The position numbers and the translations under genes are program-made. A stretch of DNA of 64,000 bases from Myxosarcina sp. GI1 (GTDB taxonomy: Bacteria > Cyanobacteriota > Cyanobacteriia > Cyanobacteriales > Xenococcaceae): positions 51,454 to 115,453 of the forward strand of contig NZ_JRFE01000013.1 of the NCBI RefSeq assembly GCF_000756305.1, in the 5' to 3' direction. How positions within the stretch are numbered: the stretch's first letter is position 1; the number at the start of each line of letters is the position of its first letter. Shown one piece after another: positions 54,443 through 62,907 of this stretch. The notes beneath the pieces were generated by a model, which made no database searches, was not told the DNA's origin, and saw only the letters and a list, made by a program, of their open reading frames with translations.

Positions 54443-55654
54443 ATGGATGTAGAAAGTATTTTAACTGCTAAAACCAATAAGATTATCGAACAATGGCTCG
54501 AATCTTTAAAGCAAGAACGAGAAATTGAAAGCACTTCAGGATTGAGCAACCAAAGTTTACAAGATAGTATTCCCGCTATTCTTAAAGCAATTGCTAAAAA
54601 TGTAGCTGACGGCAATACCAAAATTGAAAATTTATCGAAACAAAAAGCTGATATTCATGGAGTTTTGCGAGCCAAACAAAATTTTAATCCCGAAGAAGTA
54701 GCCAGAGAATTTTTTTTACTACGTCAGATTGCCATTGCCGAACTAAAACCAGAATTAATTCAATGTTCGCCAGTTGAAATAGTTAATATCATTACCTCAA
54801 TAGATGTCTCTCTCGATCATTTAGTTTCACAAAGCTTTAAAACCTACATGGAGCAAAAGCTAAAACAGCTAGGACAACTTCAGCATCAGCTACTGTTAAC
54901 CAATCAAGAACTAACTCGCTTAGTAGACGCACACCAGGATAACTTTTCGTATTTAACTCACGAAATGAAAACTCCTCTTACCTCAATTTTGGGCTATTCG
55001 GATTTGTTTTTACGACAATCACAACAAGATAAATTAAATAACGAATCTACCGCTAATTTAAGACACATTGAGGAGGTTCTAACTCAAGGCAGAAAACTGT
55101 TAAGAATCATCAGCGATAATCTGGAACTTGCTAGCTATCAGTCGGAGAAGCCAAATTTAAACTGTGAAGTAGTTGAAGTTTGCTCGCTGATTAATAACAC
55201 GCTTTTAACTCTCAAGCCGCTAGCCGATCGGCGAAAACTAAAACTAATTGTAGCTTGTCAACCCAGAACCTTAGAGTTTGTAACCGATTCTCTCAGACTT
55301 CAACAAATATTAATTAATTTGGTTACTAATGCCATTCGCTATACTGAGTCGGGAAAAATTGAGGTTATCTGTCAGATGAGCGAAAAAATTAGCGATCGAT
55401 TGAAGATCGAGATTGCCGATACTGGTATTGGCATCGCTCCTGAATATCAATCGTGTATTTTTGAACCTTATTTCCGAGTCAATCCCCAACAAAACTACAA
55501 TTCCGAAAGCAGAGGACTAGGTTTGGCAATAGTCAAACAGCTAGTCAAAATGTTACAAGGGGAAATATCAGTTAACTCGAAACTAGGAGTTGGTTCTACT
55601 TTTACTGTAGTTTTACCCAAGTTAGAACGGTCACTAGCTGGCGATCGCAATTAA
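54443..55654 (+). CDS. Cytoplasmic histidine kinase with RsbRD-type N-terminal domain
   Basis: A 403-residue soluble kinase. Residues 1-135 are a helical domain like the RsbRD N-terminal domain (MDVESILTAKTNKIIEQWLE, VAREFFLLRQIAIAEL), which in other proteins may bind a small ligand or haem. A coiled linker leads to the H-box FSYLTHEMKTPLTSIL with His near 176. The ATPase has LVTNAIRYTESGK, DTGIGIAPEYQ and RGLGLAIVKQLV. There are no membrane helices and no receiver. ATG 54443 is chosen over TTG 54431. The stop lies 1 bp from the stop of the convergent DUF2382 gene. Confidence 0.87.
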   Translation: MDVESILTAKTNKIIEQWLESLKQEREIESTSGLSNQSLQDSIPAILKAIAKNVADGNTKIENLSKQKADIHGVLRAKQNFNPEEVAREFFLLRQIAIAELKPELIQCSPVEIVNIITSIDVSLDHLVSQSFKTYMEQKLKQLGQLQHQLLLTNQELTRLVDAHQDNFSYLTHEMKTPLTSILGYSDLFLRQSQQDKLNNESTANLRHIEEVLTQGRKLLRIISDNLELASYQSEKPNLNCEVVEVCSLINNTLLTLKPLADRRKLKLIVACQPRTLEFVTDSLRLQQILINLVTNAIRYTESGKIEVICQMSEKISDRLKIEIADTGIGIAPEYQSCIFEPYFRVNPQQNYNSESRGLGLAIVKQLVKMLQGEISVNSKLGVGSTFTVVLPKLERSLAGDRN

Positions 55655-55655
55655 A

Positions 55656-56363
55656 TTAAGAAAATCGCTGACATATCGACCGATAAATATTTCGTTGGGT
55701 TTCATCAGCAGTAATTATTTCTAATCTTACTTTGGCTTCATCATTAGTTTCTCGCTCTAATGCCTGTAAGATTTGTCGGGCAGTGTCAATGTTAACAAAT
55801 TTACTTTTGTAAGATGCGGCGAGTTCTGGAGAGTCAGTTAAAAAAACTCGTTCTGTTCCTAACTCAACTTCTGATAGTACTTCAGGTTCTGCACCAACTC
55901 TTTCAACAACTAGCTTTTCACTTCTAATAGGTATTTGCACCATCCGCGTTTCAATTTCTTTGCGAACCACAATTTCGCCAACTTTACGTCGATAACGCTT
56001 GACGGTTAGTTTTTCTTCTAATAAAGGAATTTTTTCAAATTCTATTGGTAAAGATGTAGATAACGAGTTTGCTAGAGGTAATTTAGTTAGTTCTGGTAAA
56101 GATAAATTAGTTGTTATAGTTTGTTTTTCCATGTCAATTAAAGCGATATTACTTTCGCTCAATTGATACCAATTAGAATCTGAAGTTTGTTCGATTAACT
56201 GAATTAATAAATATAAATTATTCCGCTCGTCTCGATAAAGATCGGCAACTTCAGCTATAACAACGCCGCTAGAGTCTGTGACTCGATAAGTAATTAATTG
56301 TTTGCCTAACTTATCGATTAAATAGCTGAGATTTGCTTGACTTCGGTCGTCTAGATTAGCCAT
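55656..56363 (-). CDS. DUF2382 (YsnF/AvaK) stress protein
   Basis: A 235-residue protein. The first 90 residues form a PRC-like beta region (ITYRVTDSSGVVIAEVADLY). The middle (about 105-165) is the DUF2382 repeat region with alternating charged strands: EKIPLLEEKLTVKRYRRKVG, IVVRKEIETRMVQIP, RSEKLVVERVG. Such proteins are known from stress responses, but no activity is established. The start is ATG 56363. It is 113 bp downstream of the PRC-DUF2382 gene on the same strand and probably functionally linked to it. Confidence 0.8.
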   Translation of the reverse strand: MANLDDRSQANLSYLIDKLGKQLITYRVTDSSGVVIAEVADLYRDERNNLYLLIQLIEQTSDSNWYQLSESNIALIDMEKQTITTNLSLPELTKLPLANSLSTSLPIEFEKIPLLEEKLTVKRYRRKVGEIVVRKEIETRMVQIPIRSEKLVVERVGAEPEVLSEVELGTERVFLTDSPELAASYKSKFVNIDTARQILQALERETNDEAKVRLEIITADETQRNIYRSICQRFS

Positions 56364-56476
56364 AAAAAGAATGTCATTAAATTAAATTCTTAATATTGTT
56401 GTTTAAAGTTATTTGGGGGAATAAAGTTTATAGTCTTTATTCCCCCTCAAATTAACTGATAATCTTGCTAGAGCGA

Positions 56477-57964
56477 TTAGCGATCTACTACTGGATTACC
56501 GTCAGTGTCTATATCTAACTCTTCACGTCGAATACGTTCTTCAGCAGTTACCGTATCGCGTTCGACTTCTTTTCTTACGCTTACTTCTTCGCGTACGAAA
56601 GCTTGTTTATCGATATCTGCCGTCTCTTCGTAGACTTCTACTCTCGCTACTTCACCTTCATTGAAGTTAGCCGTTCCTGGTGTAACTGCAGTAGTATCGG
56701 TAGGATTAGTTCGTTCGATTACTACTCGTTCTTTTTCTACAGGAACCGATACTTTAGCAGTTTCAGTTTCAACTCGTTTGCCTACTGTTACCGCACCAGT
56801 TCTAAAGCGCTCTTTGTTGGCAATCAAGCGTTCTTCATAAAGCTTCAAGTTCTGGTGATTTTGTTCGTTAACACCATATAAATTGGGTTCGCGATCGTAG
56901 GAATAGGTATCGCGATTGTAGGAATCTACTGCATTAGTAGCATCTACTCGGCTGGTAGTGTCTACTGCGCCTGTAGTACCATAACCCGCACTACCTCTGT
57001 AACTATTTCTGACTCTTTCTTCGTAGTCATAATCGACAGTCATGTCGCTGTCGTACTTAGGAAGATTTTCGGCTTGTTCTTTGGTTAATCCCTGGGCATA
57101 AATTCTGTTGCGACTGCGATCGATTCTAGCGCGACCCATAGGCAATAAAACTTTTTTACCAAAAATCCAGAAACCCGTATCGATGACCAGATAGCGGAAA
57201 TTACCATCGCGGTCGACGAGAATATCGTGAACCGAACCTAATTTATCATCGCGATCGCTATAGGCAGAGTAGTTAGTAAGGCGATCTTCACCAAAAACAT
57301 TTTCGTAATCTGGATACAGATCTCTTATTTTGTAGAGATTGACGTTTGGCTGAGTTCTAAAGTTATTTTTGTTGCTGGTAAAGCTGTTTTGATAACCTTG
57401 CCAATTATCATGGTCGCGATCGTTTAATCCATACAAGTCGGGATCGCGATCGTAACTATAGGTTGTATTATCGTAGGTAGAATTCATAGTATTGGCAGTA
57501 CCCATGGTGTTGGTAGTACCCATGCTTCCCATAGTTCCCGCAGTTCCTGCCGTAGTTCCCATAGTTGCAGCGGTTCCTGCCGTAGTTCCCATAGTGCCGT
57601 ATCCCGCACCACCTCTATAAGAATTTCTGACTCTTTCTTCGTAGTCGTAGTCAACGGTCATCTCGTCACTATATTCAGGAAGATGTTCTACCTGATCCTT
57701 AGTCAAACCTTGAGCGTAAACTCTTTCTTGACCATAATCAATGCTGGCACGACCTATAGGTAGCAATACTTTCTTGCCCAAGAACCAGAATCCAGTATCG
57801 ACTACTAAATAGCGAAAGCGTCCGCTTTCATCTACCAAAATATCGTGTACCGAACCGACTTTATCGTTAGTATCTGCATACACGGAAAAACTTTTGATAT
57901 CGTCTCCACCAAAAATATCCTGTTTGTAATCGGGATATAAGTCTGCTATTCTTGTTAAAACCAT
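56477..57964 (-). CDS. Tandem PRC-barrel and DUF2382 protein
   Basis: A 495-residue protein with a duplicated front half. Two PRC-barrel units (about 1-112 and 208-320) share GSVHDILVD, FRYLV-DTGFW-GKKVLLP and MTVDYDYEERVRNSYRG. Between them is low-complexity Met-Gly-Thr-Thr-Ala repeat (about 122-160, with MGTTAGTA twice), a phase-variable-looking tract. A single C-terminal DUF2382 domain (about 395-490) has VGKRVETETAKVSVPVEKER. The start, ATG 57964, follows a perfect AGGAGG. Expression is probably high, given that site. Function is unknown; such proteins in cyanobacteria accompany desiccation and salt stress. Confidence 0.85.
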   Translation of the reverse strand: MVLTRIADLYPDYKQDIFGGDDIKSFSVYADTNDKVGSVHDILVDESGRFRYLVVDTGFWFLGKKVLLPIGRASIDYGQERVYAQGLTKDQVEHLPEYSDEMTVDYDYEERVRNSYRGGAGYGTMGTTAGTAATMGTTAGTAGTMGSMGTTNTMGTANTMNSTYDNTTYSYDRDPDLYGLNDRDHDNWQGYQNSFTSNKNNFRTQPNVNLYKIRDLYPDYENVFGEDRLTNYSAYSDRDDKLGSVHDILVDRDGNFRYLVIDTGFWIFGKKVLLPMGRARIDRSRNRIYAQGLTKEQAENLPKYDSDMTVDYDYEERVRNSYRGSAGYGTTGAVDTTSRVDATNAVDSYNRDTYSYDREPNLYGVNEQNHQNLKLYEERLIANKERFRTGAVTVGKRVETETAKVSVPVEKERVVIERTNPTDTTAVTPGTANFNEGEVARVEVYEETADIDKQAFVREEVSVRKEVERDTVTAEERIRREELDIDTDGNPVVDR

Positions 57965-58412
57965 AAAATAGTCCTCCTATTTTTTTAAATTGAATATTTA
58001 TACAATTTTTGTCTGTACAGTTTTTACATTAATATTATTTTTAATTAGTTTCATCTAACTAATGAAATAGATAATTATGAAACTTAAAAGTACTATCTTT
58101 AGATAGACTCTAAAGCATTAATTATATGAATTTGGCAGTAAAACAAATTAACTATCTATCTTTGGAATTAAAATAGACATAAAATACTTTATTTTCTCGA
58201 ACTAGTTATTGGCAATTTGAAAAACAATTTGAAACTTTTGAATTGCAATCGCTTTACTTAAGCTATTTTTCTTAACTAGTTTTTTACTTTTTAAACTAAT
58301 CGAGCAATTTTTAACCTGCAGTAATTACCGTAAGTCTTTAGCTAAGAGAAAGTTTTACAATAAATTACAATAAAATTTATAGAAAATAGAAAAAAGTAAC
58401 TGTTTTTGAATT
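57965..58412. other. AT-rich divergent spacer
   Basis: 448 bp between the PRC gene (minus) and a lipoprotein gene (plus). It holds the PRC gene's strong ribosome site at its left end. I see no gene or named element otherwise. Confidence 0.5.
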
Positions 58413-59285
58413 ATGTTACGAAAAATTGTAGCTATATTAATTTCATTGTCTTTGTGCTGTACTTTAGTTGGCTGTGGTACGGCAAATTCAGCCCAGACTC
58501 AACCTGTATTTAATAAAAGTTCCGATCTTGCCTCTACACCAACATCTATAGTTGATGGTACATATCCCGTGCAGCAGGCTACTTATGATGATGCTACGGG
58601 AGAATACAGCTTGATGCTGCTTAATACTCCTCCTGGAACATCTCCAGTATTAAAAACGGATAAGCTACAGATGGCGCGTCTTAGTGATGAAGAAATTACT
58701 AATGGCAAAAAAACTTATCTTCAAGTCGATCGCGGTCAACCAGTGATGTATTTATCCGAAGATTTTAAAATTGAATACGTACACAACGTTACCGAAACCG
58801 TTAGTAATCCTCAAACTGGTCAACCAGAAACAGTAGTAGTTAGAAGGGAATCAAACTTTTGGACTCCGTTTGCTGGTGCTTTAGCAGGACAAGCCATCGG
58901 CAGCCTATTGTTTACACCTCATTACTATGTACCCCCAGTTTATCAATCGGGAGGAATTATCACGGGCTATGGTGGCTATGGTCGCAGTTATTCTCAAGCT
59001 GTCAACAGCTATCGCGATCGCTATAATGCACCACCTGCAGCAGTACAAAATCGACGTACTTTAAGAACTACTGGCAGCATTAGAAATGCGTCTGGTAATA
59101 GAAATACTTTTGGTAGTAAAGCGAATAACAACAGCCGCGCTACAGGTTCTGGTGTTGGTTCTAGCACCTTGCGCTCTTCTGGTAAATCTTCCTCGAAACA
59201 ATATCAGCGTCCGAGTAGCTTTGGCAGTAGCAGTCGCAGTCGAATGAGAACTAGAACTAGAAGCTTTAGCAGACGTAGAAGATAA
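58413..59285 (+). CDS. Lipoprotein with Ser/Arg-rich tail
   Basis: A 290-residue exported protein. The type II signal peptide ends in the lipobox LVGC at residues 18-21, so Cys21 should be lipidated. The middle (40-165) is beta-rich with DATGEYSLMLL and FKIEYVHNVTETVSNPQTGQ; a short glycine-rich hydrophobic turn (AGALAGQAIGSLLF) follows. The last 90 residues are low-complexity Ser/Arg/Gly ending SRMRTRTRSFSRRRR. I recognise no family. The basic tail could bind an acidic cell-envelope polymer, as inference. The start is ATG 58413. A strong terminator follows. Confidence 0.75.
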   Translation: MLRKIVAILISLSLCCTLVGCGTANSAQTQPVFNKSSDLASTPTSIVDGTYPVQQATYDDATGEYSLMLLNTPPGTSPVLKTDKLQMARLSDEEITNGKKTYLQVDRGQPVMYLSEDFKIEYVHNVTETVSNPQTGQPETVVVRRESNFWTPFAGALAGQAIGSLLFTPHYYVPPVYQSGGIITGYGGYGRSYSQAVNSYRDRYNAPPAAVQNRRTLRTTGSIRNASGNRNTFGSKANNNSRATGSGVGSSTLRSSGKSSSKQYQRPSSFGSSSRSRMRTRTRSFSRRRR

Positions 59286-59317
59286 AAAGTTTAACTAAAA
59301 ATCAACTTTGGTTTTGG

Positions 59318-59344
59318 GCGATCGGTTGCGCGATCGCTTTTTTT
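59318..59344 (+). terminator. Rho-independent terminator with HIP1-like stem
   Basis: GCGATCG-GTTGCG-CGATCGC forms a perfect 7-bp stem with a six-base loop followed by seven T. It lies 33 bp after the lipoprotein stop codon and ends that transcript. Confidence 0.85.
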
Positions 59345-59361
59345 AGCTTAAAAAAACATAA

Positions 59362-59436
59362 AAAGAAAAAAGCTTTGGGAGTCTTGCCGTGTTTCGACCC
59401 CAAAGCTTTTCTCTCTTACACTTACTCCTCACACAC
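59362..59436 (-). ncRNA. Candidate small RNA, Yfr2-like
   Basis: On the minus strand a terminator-type stem-loop lies at 59367-59411: AAAAGCTTTGGG pairs with CCCAAAGCTTTT (12 bp), then an inner GTC/GAC stem, with the loop GAAACACGGCAA. It is followed by TTCTTTTT. Upstream of the stem the strand reads GTGTGAGGAGT (59424-59434), a perfect complement of the 11-nt ACUCCUCACAC motif of the cyanobacterial small RNA Yfr1. The GAAACA loop, strong terminal stem and length of about 75 nt match my recollection of the Yfr2 family. The 5' end is estimated. No open frame overlaps. Confidence 0.6.
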
Positions 59437-59710
59437 AATTAATAGTTTAAACAATCTATATAGTTTTAGCTACCTTAAAGTGACAGTTTGTAGATTGACC
59501 TAAGTATGGTGGCTAAAATGCTGGCTGCGTTATAAAGAAAAATTCCTAAATTAATCCCAATTTAACTCAATCGACTTAAATTTACTTTATATGTAAAGAC
59601 AGATTAATAAAGAATTAGTCCAACATTTACTATTACTATGCAAATTTAGCATTGTCAAACTATGACTTAATTTTGTTACCCTTTTACTAAATAAATAAGT
59701 GAAACTACCG

Positions 59711-60385
59711 ATGAGTGAAAGCCAGGAAATAACTACCTCACAGCTTGCCAAACAACTAGCTGCCATTCAAGAACAGTTAACCAAAATGACTGGCCGCTTT
59801 GATGCAATTGAGGAACGTTTAGAAACGATATCGGCTCTACCCAAGAAAATGAGCGAGTTAGAAGACGATTTAATGTTACTTGGCGATCGCTACAGATATA
59901 AAAATCTCCAGCAATATTTAGCCGAGGAAAACTGGTTTGAAGCAGATAAAGAAACCATCAGATTAATTTTGGCAGTATCAAAACGAGAAATTGAAGAACT
60001 AACTCCAGAGGATATCCAACATTTTCCCTGTAACGATCTAATGGTAATCGATCGCCTGTGGAGCAAATATAGTAACGGTCGCTTTGGTTTTAGCGTTCAG
60101 CTAAACGCCTATCAAAAATTAGGAGGTAATTTAGATAGTACGGTCGAACAAAACCAGCAGTTAATCGAACAATGGGGAGAAAATTTGGGATGGCGTAAAA
60201 ATAACCGCTGGCTTAAGTGTAAAGACTTGGATTTTAGTTTGAACGCACCTGAAGGTTGTCATCCTTCGCGGTGGTGGAATTCTCCTTATGGTTCTAAAAT
60301 GACCAACTTTTTTTTAGGGAGATTGATGACCTGCAAATTAGCAAAACATAGCGAAATAGATATGAGAGGACGGGAGGAGGTTTAG
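59711..60385 (+). CDS. GUN4-domain protein
   Basis: A 224-residue protein. Residues 10-60 form a coiled coil (QLAKQLAAIQEQLTKMTGRF, ERLETISALPKKMSELEDDL). The GUN4 porphyrin-binding fold follows: LQQYLAEENWFEADKETIRL, IEELTPEDIQHFPCNDLMVI, RLWSKYSNGRFGFSVQLNAY and the late GWRKNNRWLKCKDLDFSLNA. True Gun4 activates magnesium chelatase, but it has a helical-bundle front end instead of this coiled coil, so this is probably a paralogue with another partner. The ATG at 59711 is preferred to GTG 59699. The gene is divergent from the small RNA. Confidence 0.85.
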   Translation: MSESQEITTSQLAKQLAAIQEQLTKMTGRFDAIEERLETISALPKKMSELEDDLMLLGDRYRYKNLQQYLAEENWFEADKETIRLILAVSKREIEELTPEDIQHFPCNDLMVIDRLWSKYSNGRFGFSVQLNAYQKLGGNLDSTVEQNQQLIEQWGENLGWRKNNRWLKCKDLDFSLNAPEGCHPSRWWNSPYGSKMTNFFLGRLMTCKLAKHSEIDMRGREEV

Positions 60386-60480
60386 AAAAGCTATAAACTA
60401 TAAGCTTTTGACTGGTTAGTACGAAAATTATAACCTCTGGTTGTTTATTAAATTTACGATCGACTACAGGAGTAATATTA

Positions 60481-61125
60481 ATGGCTGCTACTCTTTCTTT
60501 AGATAATAGTTTGACTACGGTAATTATTATTTTTGAGGTCTTACCAGAACTACAGCAAAAATTAATCGAGGCAATTAAAAACTTTACGCAAACGGTCAAA
60601 ACCCAGCCTGGTTTTGTCTCAGCTAATTTGCATCAAAGTATTGATGGAGTTAAAGTGGCTAACTACGCTCAATGGGAGAGTTCAAAAGCTTATCAGGCTT
60701 TTATAGCTAATACCGAAGTTCAAGCGCAAGCCGAAGGATTGCTTAAATTAGGCAAACCAGATTCTCAAGTCTATGAAATTGTCGCGTCTGAGTCAAAAGT
60801 CGGTACGCCCAAAATTGTTGAGCGACAATACTTCGCTCACTTTGCCGAATTTAGGATGTCCTCAGATAAACAACCGCGCATGGTGGAATTAGCCAAAGAA
60901 CACATCAAACCAGCAATGAAACAAAAAGGTTTAGTTTCGGCGACTTTTCATCGTAGTTTGGATGGTACTCGCGTGATTAATTACGGACACTGGGAAAATA
61001 AAGAGGCGATCGAGGAATTGCAGAAACAACCTGGATTTAATACTCAAAAATCTCCTTACTGGGAAGGTGTGGCGGAGAACGAATTTCATCTCTATGAAGT
61101 GGTTTATACCGAAACTGCTGCCTAA
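60481..61125 (+). CDS. Tandem ABM-fold (antibiotic biosynthesis monooxygenase) protein
   Basis: A 214-residue protein made of two ferredoxin-like ABM domains (about 8-100 and 112-208). Each has the ABM pattern: PGFVSANLHQSIDGVKVANY with QWESSKAYQAF, and KGLVSATFHRSLDGTRVINY with HWENKEAIEEL. ABM folds serve as quinone monooxygenases or haem degraders, but the domains here lack haem-oxygenase signatures. ATG 60481 follows a good CAGGAG site. The gene lies 24 bp from the REC-TrxR fusion on the same strand, so they are surely one operon. Confidence 0.85.
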   Translation: MAATLSLDNSLTTVIIIFEVLPELQQKLIEAIKNFTQTVKTQPGFVSANLHQSIDGVKVANYAQWESSKAYQAFIANTEVQAQAEGLLKLGKPDSQVYEIVASESKVGTPKIVERQYFAHFAEFRMSSDKQPRMVELAKEHIKPAMKQKGLVSATFHRSLDGTRVINYGHWENKEAIEELQKQPGFNTQKSPYWEGVAENEFHLYEVVYTETAA

Positions 61126-61149
61126 CTATTACTAAAAATAAATTGTGCT

Positions 61150-62820
61150 ATGGCTAAACCAACGATACTAACGGTAGATGACGATTTAGAAGTCTTAAGT
61201 GCGATCGCTCGCGACTTGAGAAAACAATATGGCGGTCGCTTTCGGATCTTACGTGCTAACTCTGGAACATCGGCAGTAGAAACCCTAGAACAGCTAAAGT
61301 TACGCAACGAAACCGTAGCTTTGTTTCTCACCGATCAAAGAATGCCCCAAATGAGCGGTGTAGAGTTTATCGAACGGGCAACACCTATGTTTCCCGCAGC
61401 CAAACGAGTATTGTTAACTGCCTACGCCGACACCGATGCGGCGATTAGAGCGATCAATTCTGCCAGACTGGATTACTACCTGCTCAAACCCTGGGATCCA
61501 CCAGAAGAACAGCTATATCCTATTCTTGACGATCTTTTAGATGACTGGCTAGCAGTGTATCGCCCTGCTTTTGAAGGTATACGGGTTATAGGCGATCGCT
61601 GGTCGCCTTGTTCTCATAGCGTCAAAGACTTTCTTGCCCGCAATCAAATTCCCTATCAGTGGCTGGATGTAGAACTAGAACCAGAAGCCGAAAAGCTGAT
61701 TGACTATGTAGGTAATAATGGCGATCGTCCCAAGCTGCCACTAGTACTATTTGCCAATGGTGACAGATTAGAACAGCCTACCAACATCGAGGTCGCCTCA
61801 AAAATCGGTCTGCAAACAAGAGCAGAAAAACCTTTTTACGACTTGGTAATCGTTGGCGGTGGTCCTGCTGGTTTAGCTGCAGCAGTTTATGGTGCTTCTG
61901 AGGGGTTGAGTACGGTAGCAATTGAAAGATCCGCACCAGGGGGACAGGCAGGATCGAGTTCGCGCATTGAAAACTATCTTGGTTTTCCTGTCGGGTTGAG
62001 TGGTGACGACTTAGCTAGAAGGGCTGTTACCCAAGCCAAGCGCTTCGGCGTAGAAATTTTAACTCCCCAGGAAGCTGTAGAAGTGAGAGTTGAAGATCCC
62101 TATCGCATCGTCAAATTAGCCGACGGTAGCGAGATTAATTGTCATGCTTTGCTAATTGCCACAGGGGTACACTGGCGTAGATTGAATCTTCCAGGTTGCG
62201 ATCGCCTGACTGGACGGGGTATTTATTACGGTGCGGCTAAAACTGAGGCGATCTCTTGTCAGGACGAACACGTTTATTTAGTAGGTGGTGCTAATTCTGC
62301 GGGACAGGCAGCGATGTACTTTTCACAATATGCCCGCCAGGTAACGATGTTGGTTAGGGGAGATTCACTAACTAAAAGTATGTCGCAATATCTCATCGAC
62401 CAAATTGAAGCTACTGATAATATTGAGGTTTTGACTTATACAGAAGTCGTAGAAGTAGAAGGCGAAAAAAGCCTGGAGGCTATAACTTTATTGCACAACG
62501 ATACGGGAGAAAAAGAACGAGTAGATGCCAACTCTTTGTTTATTTTTATCGGTGCCAAACCAGAAACCGATTGGCTAGATGGAGTAGTAGCTAAAGATGA
62601 AAAAGGCTTTATCTATGCAGGTTCGGACTTAAAAAAACACCAGCATTTTCGCGGCTGGCATTTAGAACGAGATCCTTATTTATTAGAAACCAGCGTTCCT
62701 GGGATCTTTGTCGCTGGCGACGTACGCCACAATTCTGTCAAACGAGTGGCTTCTGGCGTGGGGGAAGGTTCGATTGCGATTATGTTCGTCCATCGTTATT
62801 TAGCAGAAGCGAAAGCATAA
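61150..62820 (+). CDS. Fused response regulator / thioredoxin-reductase-like flavoprotein
   Basis: A 556-residue, three-part protein. Residues 1-125 are an intact receiver: acidic pair DDD (10-12), phospho-Asp62 (TDQRMP), Thr90 and Lys113. Residues 140-225 are a glutaredoxin-like domain with a monothiol-type CSHS (154-157). Residues 228-556 are a thioredoxin-reductase fold with the FAD loop GGGPAG (236-241), GGQAGSSSRIENYLGF, NAD(P) loop VGGANSAGQAA and closing GIFVAGDVRHNSVKRVASGV. The TrxR redox motif CATC is replaced by GIYYGAAKTEA, with no paired cysteines. Signalling through flavin state rather than dithiol transfer is inferred. The start is ATG 61150. Confidence 0.9.
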   Translation: MAKPTILTVDDDLEVLSAIARDLRKQYGGRFRILRANSGTSAVETLEQLKLRNETVALFLTDQRMPQMSGVEFIERATPMFPAAKRVLLTAYADTDAAIRAINSARLDYYLLKPWDPPEEQLYPILDDLLDDWLAVYRPAFEGIRVIGDRWSPCSHSVKDFLARNQIPYQWLDVELEPEAEKLIDYVGNNGDRPKLPLVLFANGDRLEQPTNIEVASKIGLQTRAEKPFYDLVIVGGGPAGLAAAVYGASEGLSTVAIERSAPGGQAGSSSRIENYLGFPVGLSGDDLARRAVTQAKRFGVEILTPQEAVEVRVEDPYRIVKLADGSEINCHALLIATGVHWRRLNLPGCDRLTGRGIYYGAAKTEAISCQDEHVYLVGGANSAGQAAMYFSQYARQVTMLVRGDSLTKSMSQYLIDQIEATDNIEVLTYTEVVEVEGEKSLEAITLLHNDTGEKERVDANSLFIFIGAKPETDWLDGVVAKDEKGFIYAGSDLKKHQHFRGWHLERDPYLLETSVPGIFVAGDVRHNSVKRVASGVGEGSIAIMFVHRYLAEAKA

Positions 62821-62829
62821 TCTCCGTAG

Positions 62830-62873
62830 GGGCGATACTCTTACGAGAAGGCTTACGCCAACGCGAATCGCCC
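62830..62873. terminator. Convergent-gene hairpin of dispersed-repeat type
   Basis: GGGCGAT at 62830-62836 pairs with ATCGCCC at 62867-62873 around a 30-nt interior with AGAAGGCTTACGCC. It lies between the convergent TrxR-fusion and SDR genes and may stop both transcripts. The interior looks like the common cyanobacterial palindromic repeats. Confidence 0.5.
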
Positions 62874-62907
62874 TTACACTATTATGGCAACGCCAATTGC
62901 ACGTATA

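Noticed and set aside
59424..59434. Plus-strand ACTCCTCACAC as a Yfr1 gene
   Set aside because: Yfr1 has this motif between two hairpins, with a terminator a few bases downstream. On the plus strand no terminator follows within 60 bp. The hairpin and T-tract fit a minus-strand RNA.
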